Assembly (NCBI RefSeq): GCF_000720635.1
Contig: NZ_JOCF01000043.1
Coordinates: 4,463 to 68,462 of the forward strand
DNA: 64,000 nucleotides
DNA from: Streptomyces sp. NRRL WC-3742
Lineage (GTDB): Bacteria; Actinomycetota; Actinomycetes; Streptomycetales; Streptomycetaceae
Direction of reading: 5' to 3'
Shown: positions 26,182 to 35,453 of the stretch, one piece after another
Layout: every line of letters starts with the position of its first letter
Numbering within the stretch: the stretch's first letter is position 1
Notes under the pieces: model-generated
Seen by the model: the letters and a program-made list of their open reading frames with translations, nothing else
Databases searched by the model: none
Told to the model about the DNA's origin: nothing
Position numbers and translations under genes: made by a program

Positions 26182-27377
26182 GGCGTGATCTCCCAGCGGT
26201 TGGCGGCGATGAAATCCGCCACGGCGGCGTCGACCGCGTCCTGGTCCGGGCCGACCGCCCAGACGATGCCCAGGTAGTCGCGGTTGGTGCGGTAGAGCTC
26301 GTGCCGGGCGCCGAGCTCGCGCACCGGGCGGTAGGAGAGCACGATCCCGTCGGCCCGCCCCTCGAACAGCGGCTCGGGCGCGGCGGTGAGGGTGCCGGCC
26401 CGGTCCGCGCAGACGCGTTCGTGGCGGGCCCGCCGGTCGGTGCGCGCGCCGAGGTCGGCGGGCAGCGCCTCGCCGAGGTGGGCACGCAGCACCAGCTCGA
26501 AGTACGGGATGTCGAGGATCTCGGCGAGCATCAGGTCGCACTGGTCGCCGATGGCACGGTAGTTGACCTCGATGATGCGCGCGCGGCCGTCCGCCTGGAG
26601 GACGAACTCGGTGTGGCAGGCGCCGAGTCCGACGCCGAGCGCGTCGAGCTGGGCGAGCAGCTGCTCGACCACCGGCTGGGGGTGCGCCGGGGTGAAGGTC
26701 AGCACCTCCTCGATGAAGTCCGGCGGCGGGGAGAGCCGGGTGCGGAAACCGCCCAGGACGTGCCGGGTCAGGCCGTCGCCGAGGGTCTCCAGGGTGCACA
26801 GCTCGCCGGCCAGGAACTCCTCGACGACCAGGGTGGCGCCGGGGCGGCGCTGCTGGATCTCCTTGACGCGCTGGGCGAGTTCGGCGGTGTCGGCGACGAG
26901 GGTGACGTCCTCGCTGGCGACGCCCTCGCGGGGCTTGACGATGCACGGGAAGGGCGGGGCCAGGCCGGCCGGGTCCTGTCCGGGCGCCAGCTCGGCGGAC
27001 CGGACCCGGTCCAGGCCGGACTCGGCGAGGTGGCGGCGCAGCTCGCCCTTGTTCTTCGCCCGCAGCGTGGCCTTCCAGTCCTTGCCGGTCAGCCCGAAGT
27101 ACTCGGCGACCAGGGCGGTCTGGGTCTGCAGGTGGTCGCTGTTGCTGAACACCGCGTCGGGTACGTGGTGTTGGGATATCGCCCCGATCACCTCGCGGAA
27201 GTCCTGTACCTCGCAGTCCATCACCTCCACCTCGAACTCGGCGTCGGCGTAGGCGCGTCGGTGGTCCTCGAAGTGGTCGGTGAAGACGGTGACGTCGAGC
27301 CCGAGCCGGGCGGCGGCGGGCAGGAATCCCCGGGTGACGGAGTCGGTGGGGTTGAGAGCGAGCAGGTAGAGCCGCAT
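26178..27377 (-). CDS. ATP-grasp ligase of siderophore operon
   Basis: 399 residues from an ATG. The N-terminal domain (MRLYLLALNPTDSV, VTVFTDHFEDHRRAYADAEFEVEVM) is a preATP-grasp Rossmann part; the ATP-grasp core has FPCIVKPREGVASEDV, TLVVEEFLAGELCTLETLG and the metal site ARIIEVNYRAIGDQCD, with a Glu-x-Asn pair. Such ligases form amide bonds from a carboxylate and an amine with ADP release. Its placement as second gene after the binding protein suggests a role in siderophore precursor or backbone synthesis, complementing the two NIS synthetases. Confidence 0.82.
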   Translation of the reverse strand: MRLYLLALNPTDSVTRGFLPAAARLGLDVTVFTDHFEDHRRAYADAEFEVEVMDCEVQDFREVIGAISQHHVPDAVFSNSDHLQTQTALVAEYFGLTGKDWKATLRAKNKGELRRHLAESGLDRVRSAELAPGQDPAGLAPPFPCIVKPREGVASEDVTLVADTAELAQRVKEIQQRRPGATLVVEEFLAGELCTLETLGDGLTRHVLGGFRTRLSPPPDFIEEVLTFTPAHPQPVVEQLLAQLDALGVGLGACHTEFVLQADGRARIIEVNYRAIGDQCDLMLAEILDIPYFELVLRAHLGEALPADLGARTDRRARHERVCADRAGTLTAAPEPLFEGRADGIVLSYRPVRELGARHELYRTNRDYLGIVWAVGPDQDAVDAAVADFIAANRWEITP

Positions 27378-27454
27378 GGCAGGTCCTCTGGTGTGCAGGC
27401 GGAGGGGCGCCGGGGGCGGAGCCGTGCGGGAGGTCCGCCCCCGGCAGGGTGTCG

Positions 27455-28438
27455 CTACTTGGGGGCGTCGACGCCGGCGGCCTTGGCGATGTCGCCGAGC
27501 ATGGCGTCGGCGGCCTGCACGCCGATGCCGGACATCCAGGTCTCGTCCGGGACGGTGGAGACCTTGGCGTTCTTGACGGCGTTGAGGCCCTGCCAGACGG
27601 CGGTCTGCTGGACCTCGTTCTCCTTGGTCTTGGTCGGGTCGTCGGCGGTGGTGACGAACAGGAGGTCGGCGTCGGCCTGGCCGATCTGTTCGGCGGAGAT
27701 CTCGATGATGTTCTTGTCGACGTCCTGCGAGGCGGGGCGGGCCAGGCCGACGTCCTTGAGGACCACGCCGCTGTAGGAGGACTTGCCGTACAGGCGGGTC
27801 GGGCCGGCCACGAAGCGGACCACGGAGGCGGTGGGCATGGTCCCGTTGTTCTTCGCCTTGATCGCCTCGCCCAGCTTCCCCGCCCGCGCCTCGTAGTCGG
27901 CGAGTGCCTTCTTCGCCTCGTCCTCCTTGCCGAGGGCCTGGGCGTACAGGGCGAGGTTCTCCTTCCACGGGAACCCGGTGGTCTCCGCCAGGACGGTCGG
28001 CGCGATGGCGTTCAGCTGGTCGTACACCTTGGCGTGGCGGACCTTGGAGGACAGGATCAGGTCGGGCTTGAGGGAGGCGATCAGCTCCAGGTTCGGCTCG
28101 TTCATCGGGCCGACGTCCTTGGTCCCCTCGACCTTGTCCTTGAGGTAGGCCGGGAACCCGCCGTTGGTCTTCATGTGCGGGGAGACCGCGCCGACCGGCT
28201 TGATGCCCAGCAGCGTGACGTCGTCCAGCTCACCGCTGTCCAGCACCACGACCCGCTTGGGCTGCGCCTTGATCTCGGCGGTTCCGGCGGCGTGCTTGAC
28301 GGTGCGGGGGAAGCCGGCGGCGGCAGCAGCGGACGTGGAGGAGGCGCCCGACTTGGCGTCACCGCTGCTGCCGCAGGCGGCGAGCAGCGTGGTCGTCAGG
28401 GCGACGGCGAGGACGGCAACGGGCAGTCGGCGGTTCAT
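27455..28438 (-). CDS. Iron-siderophore ABC transporter substrate-binding lipoprotein
   Basis: 327 residues. The start ATG at 28436-28438 gives a lipoprotein signal peptide with lipobox LLAAC, followed by a Ser/Ala-rich linker. The body has the FhuD/BtuF-like fold: AQPKRVVVLDSGELDDVTLLGIKPVG, LELIASLKPDLILSSK, and KNIIEISAEQIGQADADLLFV. It binds a ferric siderophore outside the membrane and hands it to an ABC permease not encoded here. First gene of the siderophore operon, about 210 bp downstream of the iron box. A 77-bp gap separates it from the ATP-grasp gene. Confidence 0.9.
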   Translation of the reverse strand: MNRRLPVAVLAVALTTTLLAACGSSGDAKSGASSTSAAAAAGFPRTVKHAAGTAEIKAQPKRVVVLDSGELDDVTLLGIKPVGAVSPHMKTNGGFPAYLKDKVEGTKDVGPMNEPNLELIASLKPDLILSSKVRHAKVYDQLNAIAPTVLAETTGFPWKENLALYAQALGKEDEAKKALADYEARAGKLGEAIKAKNNGTMPTASVVRFVAGPTRLYGKSSYSGVVLKDVGLARPASQDVDKNIIEISAEQIGQADADLLFVTTADDPTKTKENEVQQTAVWQGLNAVKNAKVSTVPDETWMSGIGVQAADAMLGDIAKAAGVDAPK

Positions 28439-28815
28439 GGGATTCCTTGGGGGGTTCTTGCAGGGCAGGCCGAATGACGGCACGGCACACGAGCGGGTGC
28501 CACCGTCGGGGCGGCCGAGGGTTCAGGGGGAGGAGCGGCCGGGCAGGCTGCGGCGACCTCTCAGGCACGCACCTTCAGCCGGTGTGGCGACATCGCGAGG
28601 TCGCCTGGGCCGTGGTCGTGACCTGATGGGTTCTCGACACAGACCGTGATCATAGGTGAGCCTTACCTAAGTTCGTCAAGTCCGAACCGCCCACCCGCCC
28701 GGGAGCGCCCCACCCCGGTTGCCCGTCGACTGACCCGTCCGGCCCAGCCCGGCACGCGCCCGCGGCCCCGTCCTGCTGAGCTGTGCCACGAACCCGCTCC
28801 CCGACGGAGGCCCCC
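28439..28815. other. Divergent intergenic region with iron box
   Basis: 377 bp between the minus-strand siderophore operon and the plus-strand flavodoxin-fold gene. It contains the iron-box palindrome at 28652-28670. No RNA gene was recognised. A CGGAGG site at about 28804-28809 supports the GTG at 28816. Confidence 0.6.
28652..28670. promoter_or_regulatory. DmdR/IdeR-type iron box
   Basis: ataggtgagccttacctaa is a 19-bp palindrome that closely matches the actinobacterial iron box TTAGGTTAGGCTCACCTAA. DmdR/IdeR repressors bound to Fe2+ recognise it. It would repress the siderophore operon on the minus strand and may also affect the divergent gene. Confidence 0.85.
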
Positions 28816-29532
28816 GTGCCGGACCCGAACACCTCCTACTCCGACCTGCGCGCCCTGGTCATCAACTGCACTCTCAAGCGCTCGCCGGAACGCAGTCACA
28901 CCCAGGGCCTGATCGACGTCAGCACCGGCATCCTGCAGCGCCAGGGCGTCGCCGTGGACGTGCTGCGCGCCGTGGACCTCGACATCGCCACCGGTGTCTG
29001 GCCGGACATGACCGAGCACGGGTGGGAGACCGACGAGTGGCCGGTGATCTACTCCCAGGTGATGAGTGCCGACATCCTGACGCTGGCCGGCCCGGTGTGG
29101 CTCGGGGACAACTCGTCCGTGATGAAGAAGGTGATCGAGCGGTTGTACGCCTGCTCCTCGATCCTCAACTCCCAGGGCCAGTACGCCTACTACGGCCGCG
29201 TCGGCGGCTGCCTGATCACCGGCAACGAGGACGGCGCCAAGCACTGCGCGATGAACGTCCTCTACAGCCTCCAGCACCTGGGCTACGTCGTTCCGCCGCA
29301 GGCCGACGCGGGCTGGGTCGGCGAGGCCGGGCCCGGCCCGTCCTACCTCGACGAGGGTTCGGGCGGCCCGGAGAACGACTTCACCAACCGGAACACCACG
29401 TTCATGACCTGGAACCAGCTCCACCTGGCCCGGATGCTCAAGGACGCCGGCGGCATCCCGGCGTACGGCAACCAGCGCTCCGAGTGGGACGCCGGCTGCC
29501 GTTTCGACTTCGAGAACCCCGAGCACCGCTGA
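28816..29532 (+). CDS. Flavodoxin-fold NADPH-dependent FMN reductase-like protein
   Basis: 238 residues from a GTG supported by CGGAGG. N-terminal LRALVINCTLKRSPERSHTQGLI is the FMN-phosphate loop of the flavodoxin/FMN-reductase fold. It continues with VDVLRAVDLDIATGVWPDMT, ADILTLAGPVWLGDNSSVMKKVIERLY, and GGCLITGNEDGAKHCAMNVLYSLQHLGYVVPP. It reduces FMN or a quinone, probably in the cytoplasm. It lies divergent to the iron-regulated operon, and ferric reduction is a reasonable but unproven role. Confidence 0.8.
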   Translation: MPDPNTSYSDLRALVINCTLKRSPERSHTQGLIDVSTGILQRQGVAVDVLRAVDLDIATGVWPDMTEHGWETDEWPVIYSQVMSADILTLAGPVWLGDNSSVMKKVIERLYACSSILNSQGQYAYYGRVGGCLITGNEDGAKHCAMNVLYSLQHLGYVVPPQADAGWVGEAGPGPSYLDEGSGGPENDFTNRNTTFMTWNQLHLARMLKDAGGIPAYGNQRSEWDAGCRFDFENPEHR

Positions 29533-29662
29533 AGCCGAACCGGATCGGTCGTACGGTCGAGCGTCGAGTGTCGGGTGTGGATTCGTGCGCGAGGGGCGCC
29601 TTCAGAGGCGATCGGTGGCAGCATGGTTCGCAGTGACCACGCCAACTTCGCAGGGGGAACCG

Positions 29663-30028
29663 ATGATTGGGTTGCGCACCGCCGTCCGACTCGCAGCCGT
29701 GACCGCCGTCGCCGCAGGCAGCCTGGGCCTCACCGCGGGGGTGGCGTCGGCCGACGCCACCTACGCCGCCAATGTCCCCGGCTGTGCCGGCGGCATGAAC
29801 GTTCAGTACTACAACGGGCACGACTGGGTGCAGGGCTACGTCATCTCCACCATGGGCAACTACTGCACGGTGTACCTCCACCAGTCGAACGGCAACTGGT
29901 CCAGCGCCTACAGCAACGTCCGGGGCGACGAGCACTACACCCTCCAGCTCCAGGACTCCGGAATCACGTCGTACGTCACCGTGTGCAACGCCGATACCGG
30001 CCGGTGCGCCACCAGCACGTCGTACTGA
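29663..30028 (+). CDS. Small secreted protein of unknown function
   Basis: 121 residues from an ATG with AGGGGGAAC upstream. Signal peptide TAVRLAAVTAVAAGSLGLTAGVASADA, then a mature domain of about 85 residues with four cysteines (GCAGGMNVQYY, GNYCTVYL, VTVCNADTGRC) that could form two disulfides. Aromatic-rich strands (YNGHDWVQGYVI, NWSSAYSNV, HYTLQL) suggest a small beta structure. I do not recognise the family. Monocistronic, with a hairpin beyond its end shared with the convergent VWA gene. Confidence 0.75.
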   Translation: MIGLRTAVRLAAVTAVAAGSLGLTAGVASADATYAANVPGCAGGMNVQYYNGHDWVQGYVISTMGNYCTVYLHQSNGNWSSAYSNVRGDEHYTLQLQDSGITSYVTVCNADTGRCATSTSY

Positions 30029-30072
30029 CGGAGGAGCGCCACCGGCCTCGTCGGCTCACCCGACGAGGCACC

Positions 30073-30108
30073 CGACGAGGCACCCGCGAGTCGCGGGTGA
30101 CCTCGTCG
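30073..30108. terminator. Bidirectional hairpin terminator
   Basis: cgacgagg cacccgcg (30073-30088) pairs with cgcgggtg a cctcgtcg (30092-30108), giving a 16-bp stem with one bulge and a short loop between convergent genes. It lacks a U tract. Confidence 0.65.
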
Positions 30109-30133
30109 AAGGGCGGGGCGAGCCCGGCCCCGC

Positions 30134-31225
30134 CTACAGGAGCACGAGCAGCTTGGTGCCCGGCACCAGCTTGCGGTTGACGGACGTCGACTGGACGAAC
30201 ACGGTGTAGGCCGGGTTCTCGCCCGGCTTCACCGTGGCCTCCCGCTGCGGCAGGCCCAGGAGTTGGCGGGCCGCGGGGCCGGAGAACACCCGGCCGGTCA
30301 TGCGGCCGGTGGCCGGGTCCTTCTCCGCGACGGCGAGTTGCTTGGTGCCCTGGATCTTCTCGCGCTTGGACAGCTCGTAGTAGGCGCAGCCGCTCGTGTA
30401 GGCGTGGCCGGCGCTGGTGACGAAGTCGCGGATCGGCATCTGCTCGTCGACCGGTATGAGGATGTACTTGCCGGTGTCGAGGGTGTCGAGGCTGGCCTTC
30501 ACGTCGGCGGTGTTGAGGTCCTGGCCCATCGCGAACAGGTTCCTGGTTCCGCGTACGCCCTGTTCGCGGCCGCGCAGGAAGCTGGTGGCGGCGGACTTGA
30601 CGGTGCCGATGGCCTCCTCGACGCCCTTGCTGGAGTCGGCGTCCCAGATGGCGATGTTGCCGGCCGGGAAGCCGTACTCCTGCGCGGTGCGCTTGGCCAG
30701 GGAGTTGGGGACCAGGATCGCCGAGGTCCAGTGGTCGGGCAGGTCGTCCATGGCGCCCTGGATGCGGCCGAGCCACTTCTTCAGGACGGCGGAGCCGCGG
30801 CCACCGCTCATGCGGGTGTGCATCTCGCCGGTCTCCGAGCAGCCGGAGGCGTTCTCCTCGCCGTCGGTGACGACGACCTGGAGGAACGAGTGCTCGCCGT
30901 AGCCCTCCCAGATGTTCTTCAGGTCGTCGACGGACTTCACGGCGGCCTCGATCAGCGCCGTGGCGCCGTTGTCGACCGTGTAGAGGCCCCGCAGGGACGG
31001 CAGGTGCTTGACGTCCATGTCCCAGACGAGGTTGTGCACCTCGTGGTCGAAGGCGTAGAGGCTGATGCGGGTCTCGTGGCCGAGCCGGTCGGACTCCTCC
31101 TGCAGGCCCTTCACGAACTCGTCGACCACGCGGATGAGTTGTGCCTCGTGCGGGCGCATCGAGCCGGACTTGTCGACCACGAGCGAGACATGGTTGACCT
31201 TGTGCTTGATCCTGTTCGCGGACAT
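30134..31225 (-). CDS. VWA-domain protein
   Basis: 363 residues. The N-terminal half is a von Willebrand A fold with a complete MIDAS-type DxSxS at DKSGSMRPHEAQLI, the threonine region NGATALIEAA, and VVVTDGEENASG. The C-terminal region has no recognised domain (residues 210-363: FAMGQDLNTADV, ISxxx beta-rich). There is no signal peptide, so it is probably cytoplasmic. The gene lies 91 bp downstream of the SPFH-kinase gene on the same strand. VWA proteins paired with kinases are typical of Ter-type and PPK-triad signalling systems, so a shared pathway is plausible. Confidence 0.8.
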   Translation of the reverse strand: MSANRIKHKVNHVSLVVDKSGSMRPHEAQLIRVVDEFVKGLQEESDRLGHETRISLYAFDHEVHNLVWDMDVKHLPSLRGLYTVDNGATALIEAAVKSVDDLKNIWEGYGEHSFLQVVVTDGEENASGCSETGEMHTRMSGGRGSAVLKKWLGRIQGAMDDLPDHWTSAILVPNSLAKRTAQEYGFPAGNIAIWDADSSKGVEEAIGTVKSAATSFLRGREQGVRGTRNLFAMGQDLNTADVKASLDTLDTGKYILIPVDEQMPIRDFVTSAGHAYTSGCAYYELSKREKIQGTKQLAVAEKDPATGRMTGRVFSGPAARQLLGLPQREATVKPGENPAYTVFVQSTSVNRKLVPGTKLLVLL

Positions 31226-31316
31226 GGCCCTACCCCTCTTCCCACGCCTTTTCGACGCCTTCGCGGCGCCCCCTCCGACGTGGTTCCCACCCTAGGGCGA
31301 GGGGCTGACAGCGCCG

Positions 31317-32900
<1,584 letters not shown>

Positions 32901-33105
32901 AGCTGCTCCGCGCCTCCTTCGGTGATCAGATGATGCGTCAGATTGTGTCGCCCGCAAGCCTCCCAGGTCCACCCGCGCGCAGCCCGAGATCCGTTCGACG
33001 CGACGGTGGGCGGACGGCGGTGGCAGCGCGGACGAAAGGATCCCGCTCGGGCGTCTCCACGGGGGAGGGCGGCACCGCTCCCGAGCGGCACCGCTCCCGA
33101 CGCCT

Positions 33106-33138
33106 GCGCAGGAAGTCGGCCGGGCCGACTTCCTGCGC
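33106..33138 (-). terminator. Perfect 15-bp hairpin
   Basis: gcgcaggaagtcggc (33106-33120) pairs perfectly with gccgacttcctgcgc (33124-33138) around a 3-nt loop, 18 bp beyond the stop of the small membrane protein on the minus strand. It is a strong terminator candidate. Two 15-bp direct repeats (cggcaccgctcccga) lie just beside it at about 33070-33100. Otherwise 32901-33105 shows nothing recognisable. Confidence 0.7.
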
Positions 33139-33155
33139 TCAGCTGTCAGGCAGGG

Positions 33156-33338
33156 TCAGGAGTGCGAGGCGCCGATCACGAGGTAGACGGCGGCGACGGC
33201 GAGGACGGACAGCACCAGCGTGGCGATGACGGCGAAGGCGAGGAGGGCGCTGACGCCGCCTATGGCGTACCGGCCGGCCTTTTCGGCGCGGGTTGCCTGG
33301 GCCGGTGCCTGCTGTTCGTCCTCGTCCTCGGGTGTCAT
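33156..33338 (-). CDS. Small single-pass membrane protein
   Basis: 60 residues. An acidic, Gln/Ala-rich N-terminus (TPEDEDEQQAPAQATRAEK) precedes a hydrophobic segment (ALLAFAVIATLVLSVLAVAAVYLVIG). It lies 21 bp downstream of the APC permease on the same strand and is probably cotranscribed, so it could be a small accessory subunit. I do not recognise a family. Start ATG at 33336-33338; its length and charge distribution are typical of actinobacterial microproteins. Confidence 0.65.
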   Translation of the reverse strand: MTPEDEDEQQAPAQATRAEKAGRYAIGGVSALLAFAVIATLVLSVLAVAAVYLVIGASHS

Positions 33339-33359
33339 GGTTCGGAGGATATCCGAGCG

Positions 33360-34718
33360 TTATTCCGCGCTGCGGCGGCGGCCTGCCATCCACACGTAGA
33401 CGAGGATGCCGGCGAACAGGAACAGGACGCCCTGGTAGACGGCCGCGTAGCCGGCTCCGGCCAGCAGCCAGAGGGAGAAGGCGAAGGCGCCGAGGCCGGG
33501 GACGGCGTCGCGGACGAGGCGGCCGTTGTCGACCTTGTCGGAGGCCCCGCGCACCAGCCAGTAGAGCTGGGCGGCGGTGGAGAGCAGATAGGGGACGGTG
33601 GCGGTGAAGGTGGTGACGAGGACGAGCATGTCGAAGGCGCCCTTGGCGCCGCTGGCGAAGTTGAGGACCGTCAGCAGGGAGGCCAGCGCGACGGAGACGA
33701 GCACGCCGAAGGTCGGCACCCCGCGTCGTACCTTGGTGAAGGAGGCCGGGAAGAGGCCGTCCTTCGCGGCGGCGTACGGGGCCTGGGCGGCCAGCAGGGT
33801 CCAGCCGTTGAGCGCGCCGAGCATGGAGACCAGCGCCGCGACGGCGATGACGGAGCCGCCCCAGGTGCCGCCGAAGACGGCGTTGACGGCGTCGGAGAAC
33901 GGCGCGGTGGAGTGCACCAGCTGGTCGTGGGCGACGGTCCCGAAGACGGCGACCGTGCCCAGCAGGTAGACCACGGCCGCGCCGGTGGTGCCGAGGACGC
34001 TCGCGCGGCCGACGTTGCGCTCGGGGTCGCGGACCTGGCCGGCGCTCATCGCGGCGGACTCGACGCCCAGGTAGCTGAAGAGCAGGATGGCGGCGGCGGC
34101 GCTCATGCCGCCCGCCCAGCCCTGGTTGCCGGCGTCGAAGGGGCCGAGGTTCTTCGGGTCGAAGAAGAACAGGCCGCCGACGGCGACGAGCGCCAGCGGG
34201 ATGAACTTGAGGACCGTGGAGACGAGTTGGACGGCCCCGACGTACCGGGTGCCGGCCAGGTTGGCCAGGGCGGGCAGCCACTGGAAGGCGAGGGCGACGG
34301 CGATCTCCGTCACAGGGTTGTCGCCGATCGGGACGAGGACCTCGAGGTAGCCGACGGCGGCCACGGCGAGGGCGGCGTTGCTGACCCAGGTGGTGATCCA
34401 GTAGGACCAGGCGGAGAGGAATCCGGCGAAGTCGCCGAACGCCTCGCGGGCGTAGACGTACGGTCCGCCGGTGCGCGGGTTGCGGCGGGCGAGCTGGCCG
34501 AAGACGAGCGCGAGGGCGATGGCGCCGACGGTGAGCACGGCGAAGGCGACCAGGCTGAGGGTGCCGAAGGGGGCGACGGCGGCGGGGATCATGAAGATGC
34601 CGCCGCCGATGATGTTGCCCATGACCAGGGCGGTGGCGGTGGCCAGTCCGAAGCGGCCTGAGCCTGATGCGGGCGGTGCGGTCGCCTGCCGAGGTGCGGT
34701 CACCGGGCTGGTCTGCAT
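33360..34718 (-). CDS. APC-family amino acid permease
   Basis: 452 residues from the ATG at 34716-34718; an upstream in-frame ATG would add a repetitive PQPQ leader with no family support. About 12 transmembrane helices, opening with GLATATALVMGNIIGGGIFMIPAAVAPFG, the substrate-binding GGGIF segment of the APC superfamily. Later FSYLGVESAAMSAGQVRDPERNVGRA is the helix 6 region. It imports an amino acid or amine by proton or substrate exchange. Residue specificity cannot be assigned. A G-rich tandem repeat lies 20 bp upstream of the start. Confidence 0.88.
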   Translation of the reverse strand: MQTSPVTAPRQATAPPASGSGRFGLATATALVMGNIIGGGIFMIPAAVAPFGTLSLVAFAVLTVGAIALALVFGQLARRNPRTGGPYVYAREAFGDFAGFLSAWSYWITTWVSNAALAVAAVGYLEVLVPIGDNPVTEIAVALAFQWLPALANLAGTRYVGAVQLVSTVLKFIPLALVAVGGLFFFDPKNLGPFDAGNQGWAGGMSAAAAILLFSYLGVESAAMSAGQVRDPERNVGRASVLGTTGAAVVYLLGTVAVFGTVAHDQLVHSTAPFSDAVNAVFGGTWGGSVIAVAALVSMLGALNGWTLLAAQAPYAAAKDGLFPASFTKVRRGVPTFGVLVSVALASLLTVLNFASGAKGAFDMLVLVTTFTATVPYLLSTAAQLYWLVRGASDKVDNGRLVRDAVPGLGAFAFSLWLLAGAGYAAVYQGVLFLFAGILVYVWMAGRRRSAE

Positions 34719-34737
34719 GAGGGTGGTGCGCCTTTCG

Positions 34738-34780
34738 TGGGGCTGGGGCTGGGGCTGGGGCTGGGGCCGGGGTCGGGGCC
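34738..34780 (+). repeat. Hexanucleotide ctgggg tandem repeat (G4-type)
   Basis: Seven consecutive units of ctgggg (last two ccgggg and tcgggg) give seven runs of four G separated by 2 nt. This meets the G-quadruplex pattern on the plus strand. On the minus strand it would be a C-rich leader ahead of the permease start. Confidence 0.9.
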
Positions 34781-34871
34781 GTGCGTGCTCGATGGAGCGA
34801 CCGCTCATGCTCGGGTGTGACGCTGGTGCCCGCCAACTCGCCGGGATTCATTCGGTTCGTCCGCTGTGTGA

Positions 34872-34886
34872 CCGTAAGACTTACGG
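34872..34886. promoter_or_regulatory. Perfect inverted repeat, possible operator
   Basis: ccgtaagacttacgg is a perfect 7-bp inverted repeat with one central base, about 154 bp upstream of the permease start. It has the size of a TetR/GntR-type operator. No cognate regulator is adjacent. Confidence 0.4.
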
Positions 34887-35144
34887 CCGCCAAAGGGCTG
34901 GACGGGCACACCTGCGGCACCTCACGGCGGCGTCCCCCGAATGCGACGGCCCGTTGCGCCGAGCGGGGGAGATGCCTCACCCGGATGCCCTACCCCGGTT
35001 GCGGCAGTACTCCGGAGATGCGGGTTCGTGTGCCAACCTTGGCGCGGCGCCTCCCCGGTGAGTGCGCCGCCCTGCCCGGTGTCCGGCCCAAGAGGCCGTC
35101 CGCGGACGGGGGTTGAGACCTAGTGACCAAGCAGAGGACCACAG

Positions 35145-35360
35145 ATGTCGCTTCGTGGGAAGATCCGCAAGCTCGCCGTCGTCGTCGCCGTGGCCGGTGC
35201 CGTCGTCTCCGTGCCGACCACCGCCATGGCGGGCGGCTTCGCGCCGCACCAGTCGTCCGGCCAGAGCCTGGAGTCCGGCTCCGCGGGTGTCGGCCTGTTC
35301 GGCCCGCACGCCAACTGGTTCAACTTCGCCGAGCACAGCGAGAGCGACTGCGGCTGCTGA
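35145..35360 (+). CDS. Small secreted protein with DCGC terminus
   Basis: 71 residues from an ATG preceded by AGAGGA. A signal peptide (KIRKLAVVVAVAGAVVSVPTTAMA) leaves a mature peptide of about 42 residues beginning GGFAPHQSSGQSLE and ending ESDCGC with two cysteines. Gly, Ser and His are abundant. No enzyme for modification is encoded nearby, so an RiPP assignment is not supported. I do not recognise the family. An 18-bp repeat and a strong hairpin follow it. Confidence 0.65.
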   Translation: MSLRGKIRKLAVVVAVAGAVVSVPTTAMAGGFAPHQSSGQSLESGSAGVGLFGPHANWFNFAEHSESDCGC

Positions 35361-35362
35361 GC

Positions 35363-35416
35363 TCGCGCAACCCGCACCACTCGCGCAACCCGCACCACTC
35401 GCGCAACTCGCGCCAC
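35363..35416 (+). repeat. 18-bp tandem repeat after small secreted gene
   Basis: Three units of ctcgcgcaacccgcacca (the last diverged) occupy the space between the stop codon and the hairpin terminator. Confidence 0.8.
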
Positions 35417-35419
35417 CCC

Positions 35420-35453
35420 GAGCCCGGGCGCCGACCAACCGGCCCCCGGGCTC
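35420..35453. terminator. Hairpin terminator between convergent genes
   Basis: gagcccggg (35420-35428) pairs with cccgggctc (35445-35453). It separates the small secreted gene from the convergent MMPL gene and overlaps the latter's stop. Confidence 0.7.

Larger units (their letters stand above)
34719..35144. other. Intergenic region with G-rich repeat and dyad
   Basis: 426 bp between the minus-strand permease and the plus-strand small secreted gene. It holds the hexamer G-repeat at 34738-34780 and a 15-bp perfect inverted repeat at 34872-34886. No RNA gene was recognised. The stretch 34890-35130 shows no recognisable feature. Confidence 0.5.

Noticed and set aside
24436..26946. 836-codon frame for the second NIS synthetase
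   Set aside because: The first 255 codons run across the ATP-grasp gene in the wrong frame. The real start is at 26181 or slightly later.
35145..35360. Lanthipeptide or other RiPP precursor
   Set aside because: A Sec-type signal peptide is present and no modification or transport enzymes lie nearby.
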